Shown: positions 1 through 8,505, counted from the first letter of the stretch. The stretch: 64,000 nucleotides of DNA from Dryocola sp036489025 (GCA_036489025.1 DASXGN010000036.1:1-64000), one strand, 5' to 3'. Notes: a model not told the origin generated them from the sequence alone. A program made the numbers and translations.

Positions 1-40
1 GTTCGTAGCCGAGTACTCTATCCAGCTGAGCTACGGATGC
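1..40 (-). tRNA. tRNA-Arg(ACG), partial (5' part only)
   Basis: The reverse complement reads as the acceptor 5' strand, D-arm and anticodon arm of the enterobacterial arginine tRNA, with anticodon ACG given by bases 4-6. The gene is cut by the window edge, so the variable loop, T-arm and CCA end are not visible. It follows tRNA-Ser by 4 bp on the same strand. In E. coli the same place holds serV followed by four argV/Y/Z/Q copies, so more arginine tRNAs probably lie outside the window. Confidence 0.93.
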
Positions 41-44
41 AAAA

Positions 45-137
45 TGGCGGTGAGGCGGGGATTCGAACCCCGGATGCAGCTTTTGACCGCATACTCCCTT
101 AGCAGGGGAGCGCCTTCAGCCTCTCGGCCACCTCACC
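45..137 (-). tRNA. serV: tRNA-Ser(GCT)
   Basis: A complete 93-nt class II tRNA with the long variable arm typical of serine tRNAs. The gene starts GGTGAGG, has the T-loop motif GGTTCGAATCC and ends with an encoded CCA (tgg at 45-47 on the plus strand). The anticodon GCT is the complement of bases 101-103, so it reads AGC/AGU codons. It is the first gene of a tRNA operon transcribed leftward, followed at once by tRNA-Arg, as in the E. coli serV-argVYZQ cluster. Confidence 0.97.
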
Positions 138-200
138 ACACACGCCTCTTGCGAGTGCTTCGAGTTACTCGTTAGAGCTTCTCGTCGCTGCGTGGCGCAC

Positions 201-228
201 ATATTACTTTCTGGGACTTATAAGTCAA
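201..228 (-). promoter_or_regulatory. Sigma-70 promoter of the serV-arg tRNA operon
   Basis: Reading leftward, a -35 TTGACT (223-228) and a -10 TAATAT (201-206) are separated by 16 bp and followed by the GC-rich stretch GTGCGCC. A short spacer with a GC-rich discriminator is the known signature of stringently controlled rRNA/tRNA promoters, so ppGpp/DksA control is expected. It lies about 65 bp before the tRNA-Ser gene. No experimental start site is known to me. Confidence 0.72.
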
Positions 229-420
229 ACAATTTTTCCCGACTCGCTATCGATTGCACAAATCACATTCGATTCGCGTAATTTGGAAACAAAAAGAGTG
301 TTTTATCAACAGGCAAGATCGCGTTTTCGCAAAAAATACGGTGGAAAGAAATCGCGCATATCAGCAGGCGATGGGGGAAGAAAGGAAGATTGGGGAGTCA
401 AAAGGAAGAAAGCGGCAGAT

Positions 421-454
421 AAAAGGAGCGCCTCGCCTGTTGCAGGCGAGACGC
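421..454 (-). terminator. Intrinsic terminator of csrA
   Basis: Bases 428-439 and 443-454 form a 12-bp GC-rich stem with one mismatch and a 3-nt loop. On the minus strand the stem is followed by CTCCTTTT. It starts 8 bp after the csrA stop codon. Confidence 0.75.
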
Positions 455-461
455 AGTAACT

Positions 462-647
462 TTAGTAACTCGTTTGTTGCGATTTTTCAGCCTGGATACG
501 TTGGTAGATCTCTTCGCGGTGTACAGAGACTTCCTTCGGGGCATTCACACCAATACGGACCTGGTTGCCTTTTACCCCAAGCACTGTCACGGTCACCTCA
601 TCCCCAATCATGAGGGTCTCACCAACTCGACGAGTCAGAATAAGCAT
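462..647 (-). CDS. csrA: Carbon storage regulator CsrA
   Basis: A 61-residue protein, the same length as E. coli CsrA, beginning MLILTRRVGETLMIGD and ending QAEKSQQTSY. CsrA is a homodimeric RNA-binding protein that binds GGA motifs in mRNA leaders to repress glycogen synthesis, gluconeogenesis and biofilm genes and to activate motility and glycolysis; it is titrated by the CsrB/CsrC sRNAs. The conserved RNA-contact segments (LTRRVGE near the N-terminus and the IxVHREEIYQRI segment) are intact. The ATG is preceded by a good AAGGAG site. It lies between alaS and serV as in E. coli. The BarA sensor that drives csrB/csrC transcription through UvrY is encoded at the other end of this window. Confidence 0.98.
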   Translation of the reverse strand: MLILTRRVGETLMIGDEVTVTVLGVKGNQVRIGVNAPKEVSVHREEIYQRIQAEKSQQTSY

Positions 648-895
648 TCTTTGCTCCTTGAAAGATTAAAAGAGTCGGGTCTCTGGCGTATCCCGGCATT
701 ATCCATCATATAACGCCAAAAAGTAAGCGATGACAAACACATAAAGTGTAAGCAGTCACGGCATTACATTCTGTTATGACTAAGTTTAGCCGATATACTC
801 AACTTCAACCTGACTTTATCATTATCGATAGTGTGTAAATGTACGGACACCAGCCGGCAAAAGCGCCGCGGTGCCCGCTTACACTTTATATTGAC

Positions 896-3523
896 TTAGA
901 GTTTAGCCGCGACCCAGGCTTCCACGCCGGAAAGCGCGCCAGGCAAGGCTTGAGCGTCTGTACCACCCGCCTGAGCCATATCCGGACGACCGCCACCTTT
1001 GCCACCAACCTGCTGTGCAACCATTCCCACCAGTTCGCCCGCTTTTACGCGGTCGGTCACATCTTTGGAAACGCCAGCAATCAGAGAAACCTTACCTTCT
1101 GCTACGGTAGCCAGAACGATGACCGCTGAGCCCAGTTGATTTTTAAGATCGTCAACCATCGTACGCAACATCTTCGGTTCAACGTTGCTTAGCTCGCTCA
1201 CCAGCAGTTTGACTCCTTTCACTTCTACTGCCTTGCTGGAAAGATTTGCGCTCTCCTGCGAAGCCTGCTGCTCTTTCAACTGCTGTAATTCTTTTTCCAA
1301 CTGACGAGTGCGCTCCAGAACGGAACGTACTTTGTCGTTCAAATTCTGGCTATCACCCTTCAGCAGCTGTGCAATATCGTGCATCTGGTCGCTCTGTGCA
1401 TGCAGATTAGCCAGAGCCCCTTCGCCAGTCACCGCCTCAATACGACGCACGCCTGCTGCGGTGCCTGATTCAGCCACAATGCGGAACAGGCCAATATCAC
1501 CGGTGCGGCTGGCGTGAGTACCACCGCACAGCTCGGTAGAGAAATCTCCCATGCTCAGCACGCGCACGTGGTCATCATATTTCTCACCAAACAGCGCCAT
1601 TGCGCCCTTCGCTTTGGCGGCTTCGAGATCCATCACGTGGGTTTCGATTGGCAGGTTGCGACGAATTTGTGCGTTAACGATATCTTCAACGGCGCGGACT
1701 TCGCTCGGCTTCATCGCTTCAAAATGAGAGAAGTCGAAACGCAGGCCTTTATCGTTAACCAAAGAACCTTTCTGAGCCACGTGAGTGCCCAAAACCTGGC
1801 GCAGGGCAGCGTGCAGCAGGTGCGTAGCTGAGTGATTCAGACGGATACGGGCACGGCGCTCTTCGTCAACCTCGGCTTTCACGCTATCGCCGACTTTGAC
1901 TACGCCGCTGACCAGCTTGCCGAGATGACCAATTGCCTGGCCGTATTTCTGAGTGTCGTTGACGGCGAAGTCGATGCCGTTACCTTTGATAACGCCTTTA
2001 TCGCCGACCTGGCCACCGGACTCACCGTAGAACGGCGTCTCGTTCAGGACAACAACCGCTTCCTGGCCCGCTTCAATCTGCTCAACGGCTTTACCGTCAA
2101 CAAACAGCGCGGTCACTTTCGCATTAAGGTCGAGGTGATCGTAACCTTTAAAGGCTGAGGCCGAATCCACGCGGATCATACTGTTGTAGTCCGCGCCAAA
2201 ACCGCTCGATTCGCGTGCGCGACGGCGCTGTTCTTCCATCGCGGCTTCGAAGCCAGCTTCGTCAACTTTCAGATTGCGCTCGCGGCAGACGTCCGCCGTC
2301 AGATCCACCGGGAAGCCGTAGGTGTCATACAGACGGAAAGCGGTTTCGCCATCCAGCGTATCGCCTTTCAGGTTTGCCAGCTCTTCATCCAGCAGCGCAA
2401 GCCCACGTTCCAGAGTGCGGGCAAACTGCTCTTCTTCAGTTTTCAGAACCTGCTCAACCAGCGCCTGCTGACGTTTCAGCTCATCACCAGCAGAACCCAT
2501 CACTTCAACCAGCGGGCCAACCAGCTTAAAGAAGAAGGTGTCTTTTGCGCCCAGCATATTGCCATGGCGGATTGCGCGACGAATGATGCGGCGCAGCACA
2601 TAGCCACGTCCTTCGTTGGACGGCGTCACGCCATCGGCAACGAGGAATGCACAGGAACGAATGTGGTCGGCAATAACGCGCAGGGATTTGCTTGTCAGGT
2701 CCGTCGCACCCGTAACTTTGGCTACGGACTGAATAAGCTTGCTGAACAGATCGATTTCATAGTTGGAGTTAACGTGCTGCAGCACGGCAGCAATACGCTC
2801 AAGCCCCATGCCGGTATCAACCGACGGTTTTGGCAGTGGCAGCATGGTGCCATCCTGCTGACGGTTGAACTGCATGAAAACGATGTTCCAAATTTCGATA
2901 TAGCGGTCGCCGTCTTCTTCCGGGCTACCTGGAGGGCCGCCCCAGATATGATCGCCATGATCGAAGAAAATTTCGGTACACGGACCGCAAGGGCCGGTGT
3001 CGCCCATCTGCCAGAAGTTATCCGATGCGTAGGCCGCACCTTTATTATCGCCAATGCGAATAATGCGCTCGCGCGGGACGCCGACTTCTTTTTCCCAGAT
3101 ATCAAACGCTTCGTCATCGGTTTCGTAAACGGTAACCCACAGGCGATCTTTAGGCAGGTTGAACCATTTTTCGCCGGTCAACAATTCCCAGGCAAAGTTG
3201 ATCGCATCGTGTTTGAAGTAGTCGCCGAAGCTGAAGTTGCCCAGCATTTCGAAGAAAGTATGGTGACGTGCGGTGTAACCGACGTTTTCCAGATCGTTGT
3301 GCTTACCGCCTGCGCGAACACAACGTTGAGACGTCGTGGCACGAGAATAATTACGCTTGTCGAGACCCAGGAAAACATCCTTGAACTGGTTCATCCCGGC
3401 GTTGGTAAACAGCAAAGTCGGATCGTTGTTCGGAACCAGGGAGCTGCTCGCTACAACCTGGTGACCTTTACTATGGAAAAAATCGAGAAACGCCTGACGG
3501 ATCTCAGCGGTGCTCTTGCTCAT
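896..3523 (-). CDS. alaS: Alanine--tRNA ligase
   Basis: This 875-residue protein is one residue shorter than E. coli AlaS and colinear with it. Class II synthetase: it activates alanine, charges tRNA-Ala by the G3:U70 pair, and edits mischarged Ser- and Gly-tRNA. The N-terminal catalytic domain has the motif RCVRAGGKHNDLENVG and the HHTFFEM segment. The editing domain has HSATHLLHAAL and the CGGTH zinc motif, whose Cys is residue 666 as in E. coli. The C-terminal DHHA1-type domain ends with GGGRPDMAQAGG. The start ATG follows a purine-rich region. About 250 bp separate it from csrA downstream; recX and recA lie upstream on the same strand. Confidence 0.98.
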   Translation of the reverse strand: MSKSTAEIRQAFLDFFHSKGHQVVASSSLVPNNDPTLLFTNAGMNQFKDVFLGLDKRNYSRATTSQRCVRAGGKHNDLENVGYTARHHTFFEMLGNFSFGDYFKHDAINFAWELLTGEKWFNLPKDRLWVTVYETDDEAFDIWEKEVGVPRERIIRIGDNKGAAYASDNFWQMGDTGPCGPCTEIFFDHGDHIWGGPPGSPEEDGDRYIEIWNIVFMQFNRQQDGTMLPLPKPSVDTGMGLERIAAVLQHVNSNYEIDLFSKLIQSVAKVTGATDLTSKSLRVIADHIRSCAFLVADGVTPSNEGRGYVLRRIIRRAIRHGNMLGAKDTFFFKLVGPLVEVMGSAGDELKRQQALVEQVLKTEEEQFARTLERGLALLDEELANLKGDTLDGETAFRLYDTYGFPVDLTADVCRERNLKVDEAGFEAAMEEQRRRARESSGFGADYNSMIRVDSASAFKGYDHLDLNAKVTALFVDGKAVEQIEAGQEAVVVLNETPFYGESGGQVGDKGVIKGNGIDFAVNDTQKYGQAIGHLGKLVSGVVKVGDSVKAEVDEERRARIRLNHSATHLLHAALRQVLGTHVAQKGSLVNDKGLRFDFSHFEAMKPSEVRAVEDIVNAQIRRNLPIETHVMDLEAAKAKGAMALFGEKYDDHVRVLSMGDFSTELCGGTHASRTGDIGLFRIVAESGTAAGVRRIEAVTGEGALANLHAQSDQMHDIAQLLKGDSQNLNDKVRSVLERTRQLEKELQQLKEQQASQESANLSSKAVEVKGVKLLVSELSNVEPKMLRTMVDDLKNQLGSAVIVLATVAEGKVSLIAGVSKDVTDRVKAGELVGMVAQQVGGKGGGRPDMAQAGGTDAQALPGALSGVEAWVAAKL

Positions 3524-3660
3524 AATTATCCTGAAATCAAGCTAACGAGGAGTTGTAAACCAGACATCCTCCCAGCGATGCTAAAGAGATGACCAGAATA
3601 CCTGGAAAAAAGTGGGAATAAGATAAGTTTTCTTACCAGGGAAGTAAAATCTGTATGCGG

Positions 3661-4173
3661 CTAATCAGAAAAATTTCGGTATATCGCCTGGATATCTTCC
3701 ATGAAAAAACCACGATACAGGAGAAAGCGCTGCACTTTGGCGCGTTCCTTCCACTCGCTCGGCAAAGGCTCACCGAATTTTCTTTCGGCCATTTCTTGCG
3801 CCATAGCCTGCCAGTCGACCTCGCATGCCATCATGGCGGTTTCAGACGTTTCTCGATCGATACCTTTTTGCTTCAGCTCCTGGCGAATGCGCTGCGGACC
3901 GTAACCTTTGCGCCCACGGCTGGCGATAAAGCGCGTAGCAAACTGCGCATCGTCAAGAAACCGGTGCTCGAAGCACCAGGCAATAACCTTTTCGATATCT
4001 TCGGGCGTGAAAGCTGGCTGCTCGGTATTTTGACTACCCGGAAACGTTGGCGCTGCGCAAAGCTTGCGGCGAAGTTCATGTTCGCTGTGATCGCGCATGG
4101 CCAGTATACGAGTGGCTTTATCCAGCAGACGGGCATAGGCGCTGCGGCGCGGCTTTGGGGTTTGTTCAGCCAT
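3661..4173 (-). CDS. recX: Recombination regulatory protein RecX
   Basis: RecX binds RecA filaments and inhibits their extension, restraining recombination and SOS induction. I start the gene at MAEQTPKPRRSAYARLLDKA, giving 170 residues against 166 in E. coli; an open frame continues 61 codons upstream but has no family resemblance and would run into the 3' end of recA. The family core RIRQELKQKGI and the C-terminus VQRFLLYRGFFMEDIQAIYRNF are conserved. It follows recA by 91 bp on the same strand, so most transcription should come from the SOS-controlled recA promoter by readthrough, as known in E. coli. Confidence 0.94.
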   Translation of the reverse strand: MAEQTPKPRRSAYARLLDKATRILAMRDHSEHELRRKLCAAPTFPGSQNTEQPAFTPEDIEKVIAWCFEHRFLDDAQFATRFIASRGRKGYGPQRIRQELKQKGIDRETSETAMMACEVDWQAMAQEMAERKFGEPLPSEWKERAKVQRFLLYRGFFMEDIQAIYRNFSD

Positions 4174-4264
4174 TGAAGGCAACCTGTGAAAAAGGATAAT
4201 ACGGGAAGGATATTGCGCTAAAGCAGAAATGAACAGGGGCTGCCGTAGCAACCCCTGTGTTAAA

Positions 4265-5329
4265 TCAGAACTCTTCGTTGGTATCAGCGGTATCTTTATC
4301 GTGATCGTCAACGGTGAAATCCGGAGTGCCATCCTGGTTATTGAGCAGCATTTCACGCAGTTTCTTTTCGATCTCTGCGGACATTGGCTTGTTCTCTTTC
4401 AGGAAGTTACTGGCGTTGGCTTTACCCTGGCCAATCTTCTCACCGTTGTAGCTATACCATGCGCCCGCTTTCTCGATGAATTTGTGCTTCACGCCGAGGT
4501 CAACCAGCTCACCATAGAAGTTGATGCCTTCACCGTACATGATCTGGAATTCAGCCTGCTTAAACGGCGCGGCGATTTTGTTCTTCACCACTTTCACGCG
4601 GGTTTCGCTGCCAACAACGTTATCGCCATCTTTCACTGCGCCGATACGACGAATGTCGAGGCGAACAGAAGCGTAGAATTTCAGCGCGTTACCACCGGTT
4701 GTGGTTTCCGGGTTACCGAACATTACGCCAATTTTCATACGAATCTGGTTGATGAAGATAAGCATGGTGTTGGACTGCTTCAGGTTACCGGCCAGCTTAC
4801 GCATTGCCTGGCTCATCATACGTGCCGCGAGGCCCATATGAGAGTCACCGATTTCGCCTTCGATTTCTGCTTTTGGCGTCAGGGCCGCAACGGAGTCGAC
4901 AACAATCACGTCTACCGCACCTGAGCGTGCCAGCGCATCACAGATTTCCAGCGCCTGTTCACCGGTATCCGGCTGTGAACACAGCAGGTTGTCGATATCA
5001 ACACCCAGTTTCTTCGCGTACACCGGATCCAGCGCGTGTTCCGCATCGATAAACGCACAGGTTTTACCTTCACGTTGCGCGGCGGCGATAACCTGTAAAG
5101 TCAGCGTCGTTTTACCGGAAGATTCAGGTCCGTAGATTTCAACGATACGGCCCATTGGCAGACCACCGGCCCCCAGAGCGATATCCAGTGAAAGTGAACC
5201 GGTAGAGATCGTTTCAACGTCCATGGAACGGTCTTCACCCAGGCGCATGATGGAGCCTTTACCGAATTGCTTTTCAATTTGGCCAAGTGCTGCCGCTAAC
5301 GCCTTCTGTTTGTTTTCGTCGATAGCCAT
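4265..5329 (-). CDS. recA: Recombinase RecA
   Basis: RecA forms the ATP-dependent nucleoprotein filament on ssDNA that performs strand exchange and triggers LexA self-cleavage. The 354-residue protein starts MAIDENKQKALAAALGQ behind CAGGAGTAAT; the five in-frame codons upstream are not used in the family. Walker A GPESSGKT is at residues 67-74 counting the Met, and the DNA-binding loops L1 and L2 (the latter in the MFGNPETTTGGNALKFYAS segment) match E. coli. The C-terminus is acidic (DDHDKDTADTNEEF), as is usual for the autoinhibitory tail, and is the most divergent part from E. coli. Its promoter and LexA operator are annotated separately. Confidence 0.99.
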   Translation of the reverse strand: MAIDENKQKALAAALGQIEKQFGKGSIMRLGEDRSMDVETISTGSLSLDIALGAGGLPMGRIVEIYGPESSGKTTLTLQVIAAAQREGKTCAFIDAEHALDPVYAKKLGVDIDNLLCSQPDTGEQALEICDALARSGAVDVIVVDSVAALTPKAEIEGEIGDSHMGLAARMMSQAMRKLAGNLKQSNTMLIFINQIRMKIGVMFGNPETTTGGNALKFYASVRLDIRRIGAVKDGDNVVGSETRVKVVKNKIAAPFKQAEFQIMYGEGINFYGELVDLGVKHKFIEKAGAWYSYNGEKIGQGKANASNFLKENKPMSAEIEKKLREMLLNNQDGTPDFTVDDHDKDTADTNEEF

Positions 5330-5399
5330 TATTACTCCTGTCATGCAGGGTGAGTCGCGGATGCGCTACGCTGCGTTCTTAATACGTTTTGTTGAGGCA

Positions 5400-5427
5400 A
5401 TTATACTGTATGGTCATACAGTATCAA
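5400..5427 (-). promoter_or_regulatory. recA promoter
   Basis: Reading leftward, -35 TTGATA (5422-5427), 16-bp spacer, -10 TATAAT (5400-5405). This is the same arrangement as the E. coli recA promoter, with the LexA box filling the spacer. The recA start codon is about 70 bp downstream. Confidence 0.9.
5404..5423 (-). promoter_or_regulatory. LexA operator (SOS box) of recA
   Basis: On the minus strand the 20-bp palindrome TACTGTATGACCATACAGTA matches the LexA consensus CTGT-N8-ACAG exactly and differs by one base from the E. coli recA box as I recall it. It lies between the -35 and -10, so LexA binding blocks RNA polymerase. Its right half overlaps the last bases and stop codon of pncC. Confidence 0.95.
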
Positions 5428-5923
5428 GCTTATTTTTTAGAAATTCTTCCCACAGGGTTTGCAGGGCATATTCCGTGGACTGACGCCTGACCGCATCGCG
5501 GTCACCAGCAAAAAGCTGCTGACGGGCAATCGTGCCGTCCTGCTTCGAAGCAAAGCCAAACCAGACCGTGCCGACCGGTTTTTCTTCGCTGCCGCCGTTG
5601 GGCCCGGCGATGCCGCTGACTGATACGGCATAGTCTGCCGCCGCCGCGTATAGCGCGCCCTGAGCCATTTCCCGCACCACGGCTTCGCTGACTGCGCCAT
5701 GGGTTTCCAGCGTACCGCTGTCGACGCCGATCATTTGATGTTTAGCTTCATTACTGTAGGTAACAAAGCCGCGTTCGAACCAGGCGGAACTGCCCGAAAC
5801 ATCGGTAATCACTTTTGCAATCCAGCCGCCGGTACAGGATTCCGCCGTGGTGACGGTCGCCCCTAGCTGCCCGAGCGCTTCCCCGACCTGATGGCTTAAC
5901 TGACGTAACGTTTTCTCTGTCAT
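5414..5923 (-). CDS. pncC: Nicotinamide-nucleotide amidohydrolase PncC
   Basis: PncC (YgaD, CinA C-terminal domain family) deamidates NMN to nicotinate mononucleotide in the pyridine nucleotide salvage cycle. I start at MTEKTLRQLSHQVGEALG, giving 169 residues against 165 in E. coli; two earlier in-frame ATGs exist 8 and 12 codons upstream with no better ribosome site. Conserved parts are TTAESCTGGW, SGIAGPNGGSEEKPVGTVWF and the C-terminal GDRDAVRRQSTEYALQTLW. The protein has a tail (KNKLDTV) that carries the reading frame into the recA SOS box, so the stop codon (5414-5416) is inside the LexA operator. Confidence 0.93.
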   Translation of the reverse strand: MTEKTLRQLSHQVGEALGQLGATVTTAESCTGGWIAKVITDVSGSSAWFERGFVTYSNEAKHQMIGVDSGTLETHGAVSEAVVREMAQGALYAAAADYAVSVSGIAGPNGGSEEKPVGTVWFGFASKQDGTIARQQLFAGDRDAVRRQSTEYALQTLWEEFLKNKLDTV

Positions 5924-6021
5924 GCTGGCCCCGATTGTAGACATATCATCGGGCACCAGGATAGCACTTTACGGCGCTTTCAGGGTATTACATCGCGAAG
6001 ATCGAGGTGCTTTCCAGAAGT

Positions 6022-6046
6022 GAAAAAAGGCCAGCGAATGCTGGCC
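6022..6046 (-). terminator. Intrinsic terminator of the metal ABC operon
   Basis: A 7-bp stem GGCCAGC/GCTGGCC (6029-6035 and 6040-6046) with a 4-nt loop, followed on the minus strand by six T residues (6023-6028). It starts 8 bp after the stop of the binding-protein gene. Confidence 0.88.
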
Positions 6047-6053
6047 TGGAGCG

Positions 6054-6932
6054 TTACTTCATGCTGCTGGCGATGGTCTCTACGTTATGCTTAAACGCCA
6101 TTTCATAGGTGCTGGCAGGCCCACCCGCAGCAGAAAGCGCCTCGGGGTAAAGCTCACCGCCGGGCTGCGCACCGCTTGCTTTCGCAATTTGCTGCACGAG
6201 ACGCGGGTCAGTCTGGTTCTCAATAAAGTAGGTTTTGATGTGCTTCTCTTTGAGCTGCTTAATTAATGCAGCCACGTCGCTGGCACTGGCTTCAGCTTCG
6301 GTAGAGAAGCCAACCGGCGCCATAAAATTCACGCCATAAGCTTTGCCAAAGTAGCCAAACGCATCGTGGCTGGTCAAAACATGACGCCGCTCTTTGGGGA
6401 TGGCTGCAAAACGCGTTTTCGCCCAGCTGTCTAACAGCTTCAGCCGCGTGACGTAATCCCTGCCTGATTCACGAATCACGGGCGCATCCTGCGGGTCGGC
6501 GGCAATCAGCGCCTGCATAATGTTATTGGCATAGATTGCCCCATTTTCGGCGCTGTTCCACGCGTGAGGATCGGTAATCGTTTTGCCGTCCTCTTCCATG
6601 CTGCGCGTGTCCACGCCCGTAGACGCCACCACAACTTTGCCTTTAAACCCCGACGCGCTAACCAGTCGCTCCATCCACCCTTCCATGCCAAGCCCGCTCA
6701 CAATCACCACGTCCGCTTTTCCCAACGCCACGCTGTCTTTCGGCGCAGGTTCAAAACTATGCGGATCGCCATCCGGCCCTACCAGACTTGTCACCGTGAC
6801 GTGTTCCCCCCCGACCTGTTTTGCCATATCCGCCAGCACGGTAAAGCTGGTCACCACATTCAGATTTTTCGCCAGCGCCGACTGGCCAGAAAGCGCCAGC
6901 ATTAAGCTTAAAGCCATCCCAAAACGTTTCAT
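6054..6932 (-). CDS. Zinc/manganese-type ABC transporter substrate-binding protein
   Basis: A 292-residue periplasmic binding protein of the cluster A-I (ZnuA/TroA/PsaA) family. The signal peptide is MKRFGMALSLMLALSGQSALA. Likely metal ligands are His58 (GDPHSFEP), His123 (DPHAW) and His189 (TSHDAFGYF), plus an acidic residue in the FIENQTDPR segment near 238-242. It has no histidine-rich loop such as E. coli ZnuA carries, only a short acidic stretch (SMEEDGKTI). It is the last gene of a four-ORF operon and its ATG overlaps the permease stop by 4 bp. The Zur-like operator upstream points to zinc rather than manganese. It is not orthologous in place to E. coli znuA, which lies elsewhere, so no symbol is given. 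Confidence 0.88.
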   Translation of the reverse strand: MKRFGMALSLMLALSGQSALAKNLNVVTSFTVLADMAKQVGGEHVTVTSLVGPDGDPHSFEPAPKDSVALGKADVVIVSGLGMEGWMERLVSASGFKGKVVVASTGVDTRSMEEDGKTITDPHAWNSAENGAIYANNIMQALIAADPQDAPVIRESGRDYVTRLKLLDSWAKTRFAAIPKERRHVLTSHDAFGYFGKAYGVNFMAPVGFSTEAEASASDVAALIKQLKEKHIKTYFIENQTDPRLVQQIAKASGAQPGGELYPEALSAAGGPASTYEMAFKHNVETIASSMK

Positions 6933-7813
6933 TTAATCCCCTTACCCGTTATTAATTTTCCCCGGAATAAGCTCCGGGCTAACCCACTGCGCGAACCAAA
7001 AATGATAGAGATAAAGAAGGCCCCGCTTGCCGTCAGCACAATCGCAGGCCCGGCGGGAAGTGCGGCATAAAATGACCAGACCAGCCCAAGCCAGGCGCAA
7101 AGCAGGCCGGACAGTACGGCGAGGCCAATCGTGCCCGGCAGCGTTTTTGCCCAGCAGCGGGCGCTGACGGCGGGCAGCATCATCAGGCCCACGGACATCA
7201 GCGTGCCGAGGATTTGAAAGCCTGCGACAAGGTTCAGCACCAGCAGCGCCAGAAAAACGCCGTGCAGAAGATGCGGAGTCATACGGCTATTGACCCGCAG
7301 AAAGGCGCGATCGAAGGTTTCCATCACCAGGCCCCGGTACAGCAACGCAATAGCCAGCAGCGTAACGCTGGCTATCACGCCGACAAATATCGTGGCCTGG
7401 CCGTCGATAGCCAGAATGGAGCCAAACAGAAGGTGCAGCAGGTCCACGCTCGAGCCGCGCAGCGAAATCAGCGTCACGCCCAGCGCCAGCGAGCCGAGAT
7501 AAAAGCCCGCAAAACTCGCGTCCTCTTTAAGGCTGGTACGAGCGCTGACCAGTCCGGAGACCAGAGCAACAAGAATGCCTGCCACAAAGCCGCCGACGCC
7601 CATCGCCACCAGCGACATACCCGCCAGCAGGTAGCCCACCGCCACGCCCGGCAGGATGGCGTGCGAAAGCGCGTCCCCCACCAGGCTCATGCGGCGCAGC
7701 TGAAGAAAAATCCCCAGCGGAACCGTGCTCAGCGAAAGTGCCAGGCAGGCGACTAACGCCCGACGCATAAAGCCGTAGGCGATAAAGGGTTCAATAAGAA
7801 AATGATAAATCAT
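6929..7813 (-). CDS. Zinc/manganese-type ABC transporter permease
   Basis: A 294-residue integral membrane protein of the ABC-3 family (ZnuB/TroC/YfeC-like), with about eight or nine hydrophobic segments and family-typical stretches such as RRMSLVGDALSHAILPGVAVGYLL and a GTLMSVGLMMLPAVSAR block. I start at MIYHFLIEPFIAYGFMRRAL, whose ATGA overlaps the stop of the ATPase gene by 4 bp; an upstream open frame would lie inside the ATPase coding region. It should pair as a homodimer with the ATPase encoded just upstream to import the metal delivered by the binding protein encoded just downstream. Confidence 0.9.
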   Translation of the reverse strand: MIYHFLIEPFIAYGFMRRALVACLALSLSTVPLGIFLQLRRMSLVGDALSHAILPGVAVGYLLAGMSLVAMGVGGFVAGILVALVSGLVSARTSLKEDASFAGFYLGSLALGVTLISLRGSSVDLLHLLFGSILAIDGQATIFVGVIASVTLLAIALLYRGLVMETFDRAFLRVNSRMTPHLLHGVFLALLVLNLVAGFQILGTLMSVGLMMLPAVSARCWAKTLPGTIGLAVLSGLLCAWLGLVWSFYAALPAGPAIVLTASGAFFISIIFGSRSGLARSLFRGKLITGKGIK

Positions 7814-8505
7814 ACGGAGAACGCCCGATTGAGCTCGGCAACCTGATAGCGCGGCAAAATATCTCGGGCGTTTCCCCAGTGGCAACCTTCGTGGTCGAGC
7901 AGCAAAACCTGTGGGAAATGACGCCTGACCAGCTCGCTATCATGCAGCACCGCAATCACCGTTTGCCCGGCCTCGTGCATCTGACAAATCAGGCTCATCA
8001 GGAAACTGCTGGTCTGTGCGTCCACGCCGGTAAAAGGCTCGTCGAGCAGCACCAGCGGAGCTTGCTGAACGAGCAGGCGGGCAAAAAGCATGCGCTGAAA
8101 CTGCCCGCCCGAGAGCGTTTCAATGGGATGGCGGTGAATTTTCCCCAGCCCCACGCGCTCCACGGCCGCCATGATTCGCTGGCGATCGCCCCGTTGAAGA
8201 CCTGAAAACAGGCCGCGTGCAGGCCAGCTTCCCATGCTCACCACGTCATATACCGTGGCCGGAAACTGTCTGTCCATTTCCGCCAGCTGCGGTAGCCAGG
8301 CCGTGCGCGGGGCACAGCCAGTGGAAAAAGTAATGTGCCCGGACACCGGTGGCTGTAAGCCAAGCAGGGTTTTGAGCAGCGTGGATTTACCGGAGCCGTT
8401 GGCCCCCACCATCGCCGTCATACTCCCGACGTTAAACGTCCCGCTGATTGGGCCCGTAACCGCCCTGCTTTGATAGCCGGGCTTCACACCATGAAGCGTA
8501 ATCAT
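7810..8505 (-). CDS. Zinc/manganese-type ABC transporter ATP-binding protein
   Basis: A 231-residue nucleotide-binding domain. Walker A is GANGSGKST, the signature is LSGGQFQR and Walker B is LVLLDEPF followed by TGVDAQT; the H-loop is AVLHDSE. I start at MITLHGVKPGYQSRAV because this begins the ABC fold and its ATGA overlaps the stop of a 39-codon ORF upstream; the 57 codons further upstream in frame have no ABC resemblance and cross the promoter. It energises the permease encoded next. All four cistrons of this operon overlap by the same 4-bp ATGA arrangement, suggesting strict translational coupling. Confidence 0.9.
   Translation of the reverse strand: MITLHGVKPGYQSRAVTGPISGTFNVGSMTAMVGANGSGKSTLLKTLLGLQPPVSGHITFSTGCAPRTAWLPQLAEMDRQFPATVYDVVSMGSWPARGLFSGLQRGDRQRIMAAVERVGLGKIHRHPIETLSGGQFQRMLFARLLVQQAPLVLLDEPFTGVDAQTSSFLMSLICQMHEAGQTVIAVLHDSELVRRHFPQVLLLDHEGCHWGNARDILPRYQVAELNRAFSV

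Larger units (their letters stand above)
138..461. other. csrA-serV intergenic region (324 bp)
   Basis: This gap contains the tRNA operon promoter and, at its right end, the csrA terminator. Between about 230 and 420 the sequence is AT-rich and I see no further gene; open frames here lack ribosome sites and family resemblance. Confidence 0.6.

Noticed and set aside
1..461. tRNA-associated integration site for a prophage or island
   Set aside because: No integrase gene or direct repeat of the tRNA 3' end; the gene order around it is the conserved backbone.
838..891. Terminator after alaS
   Set aside because: GTGTAAATGT and TTACAC can pair around a GC-rich centre, but there is no U-tract and the fold is weak; left out as a feature.
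2564..3592. 342-codon open frame on the plus strand
   Set aside because: Antisense to alaS, with no family resemblance and no ribosome site.
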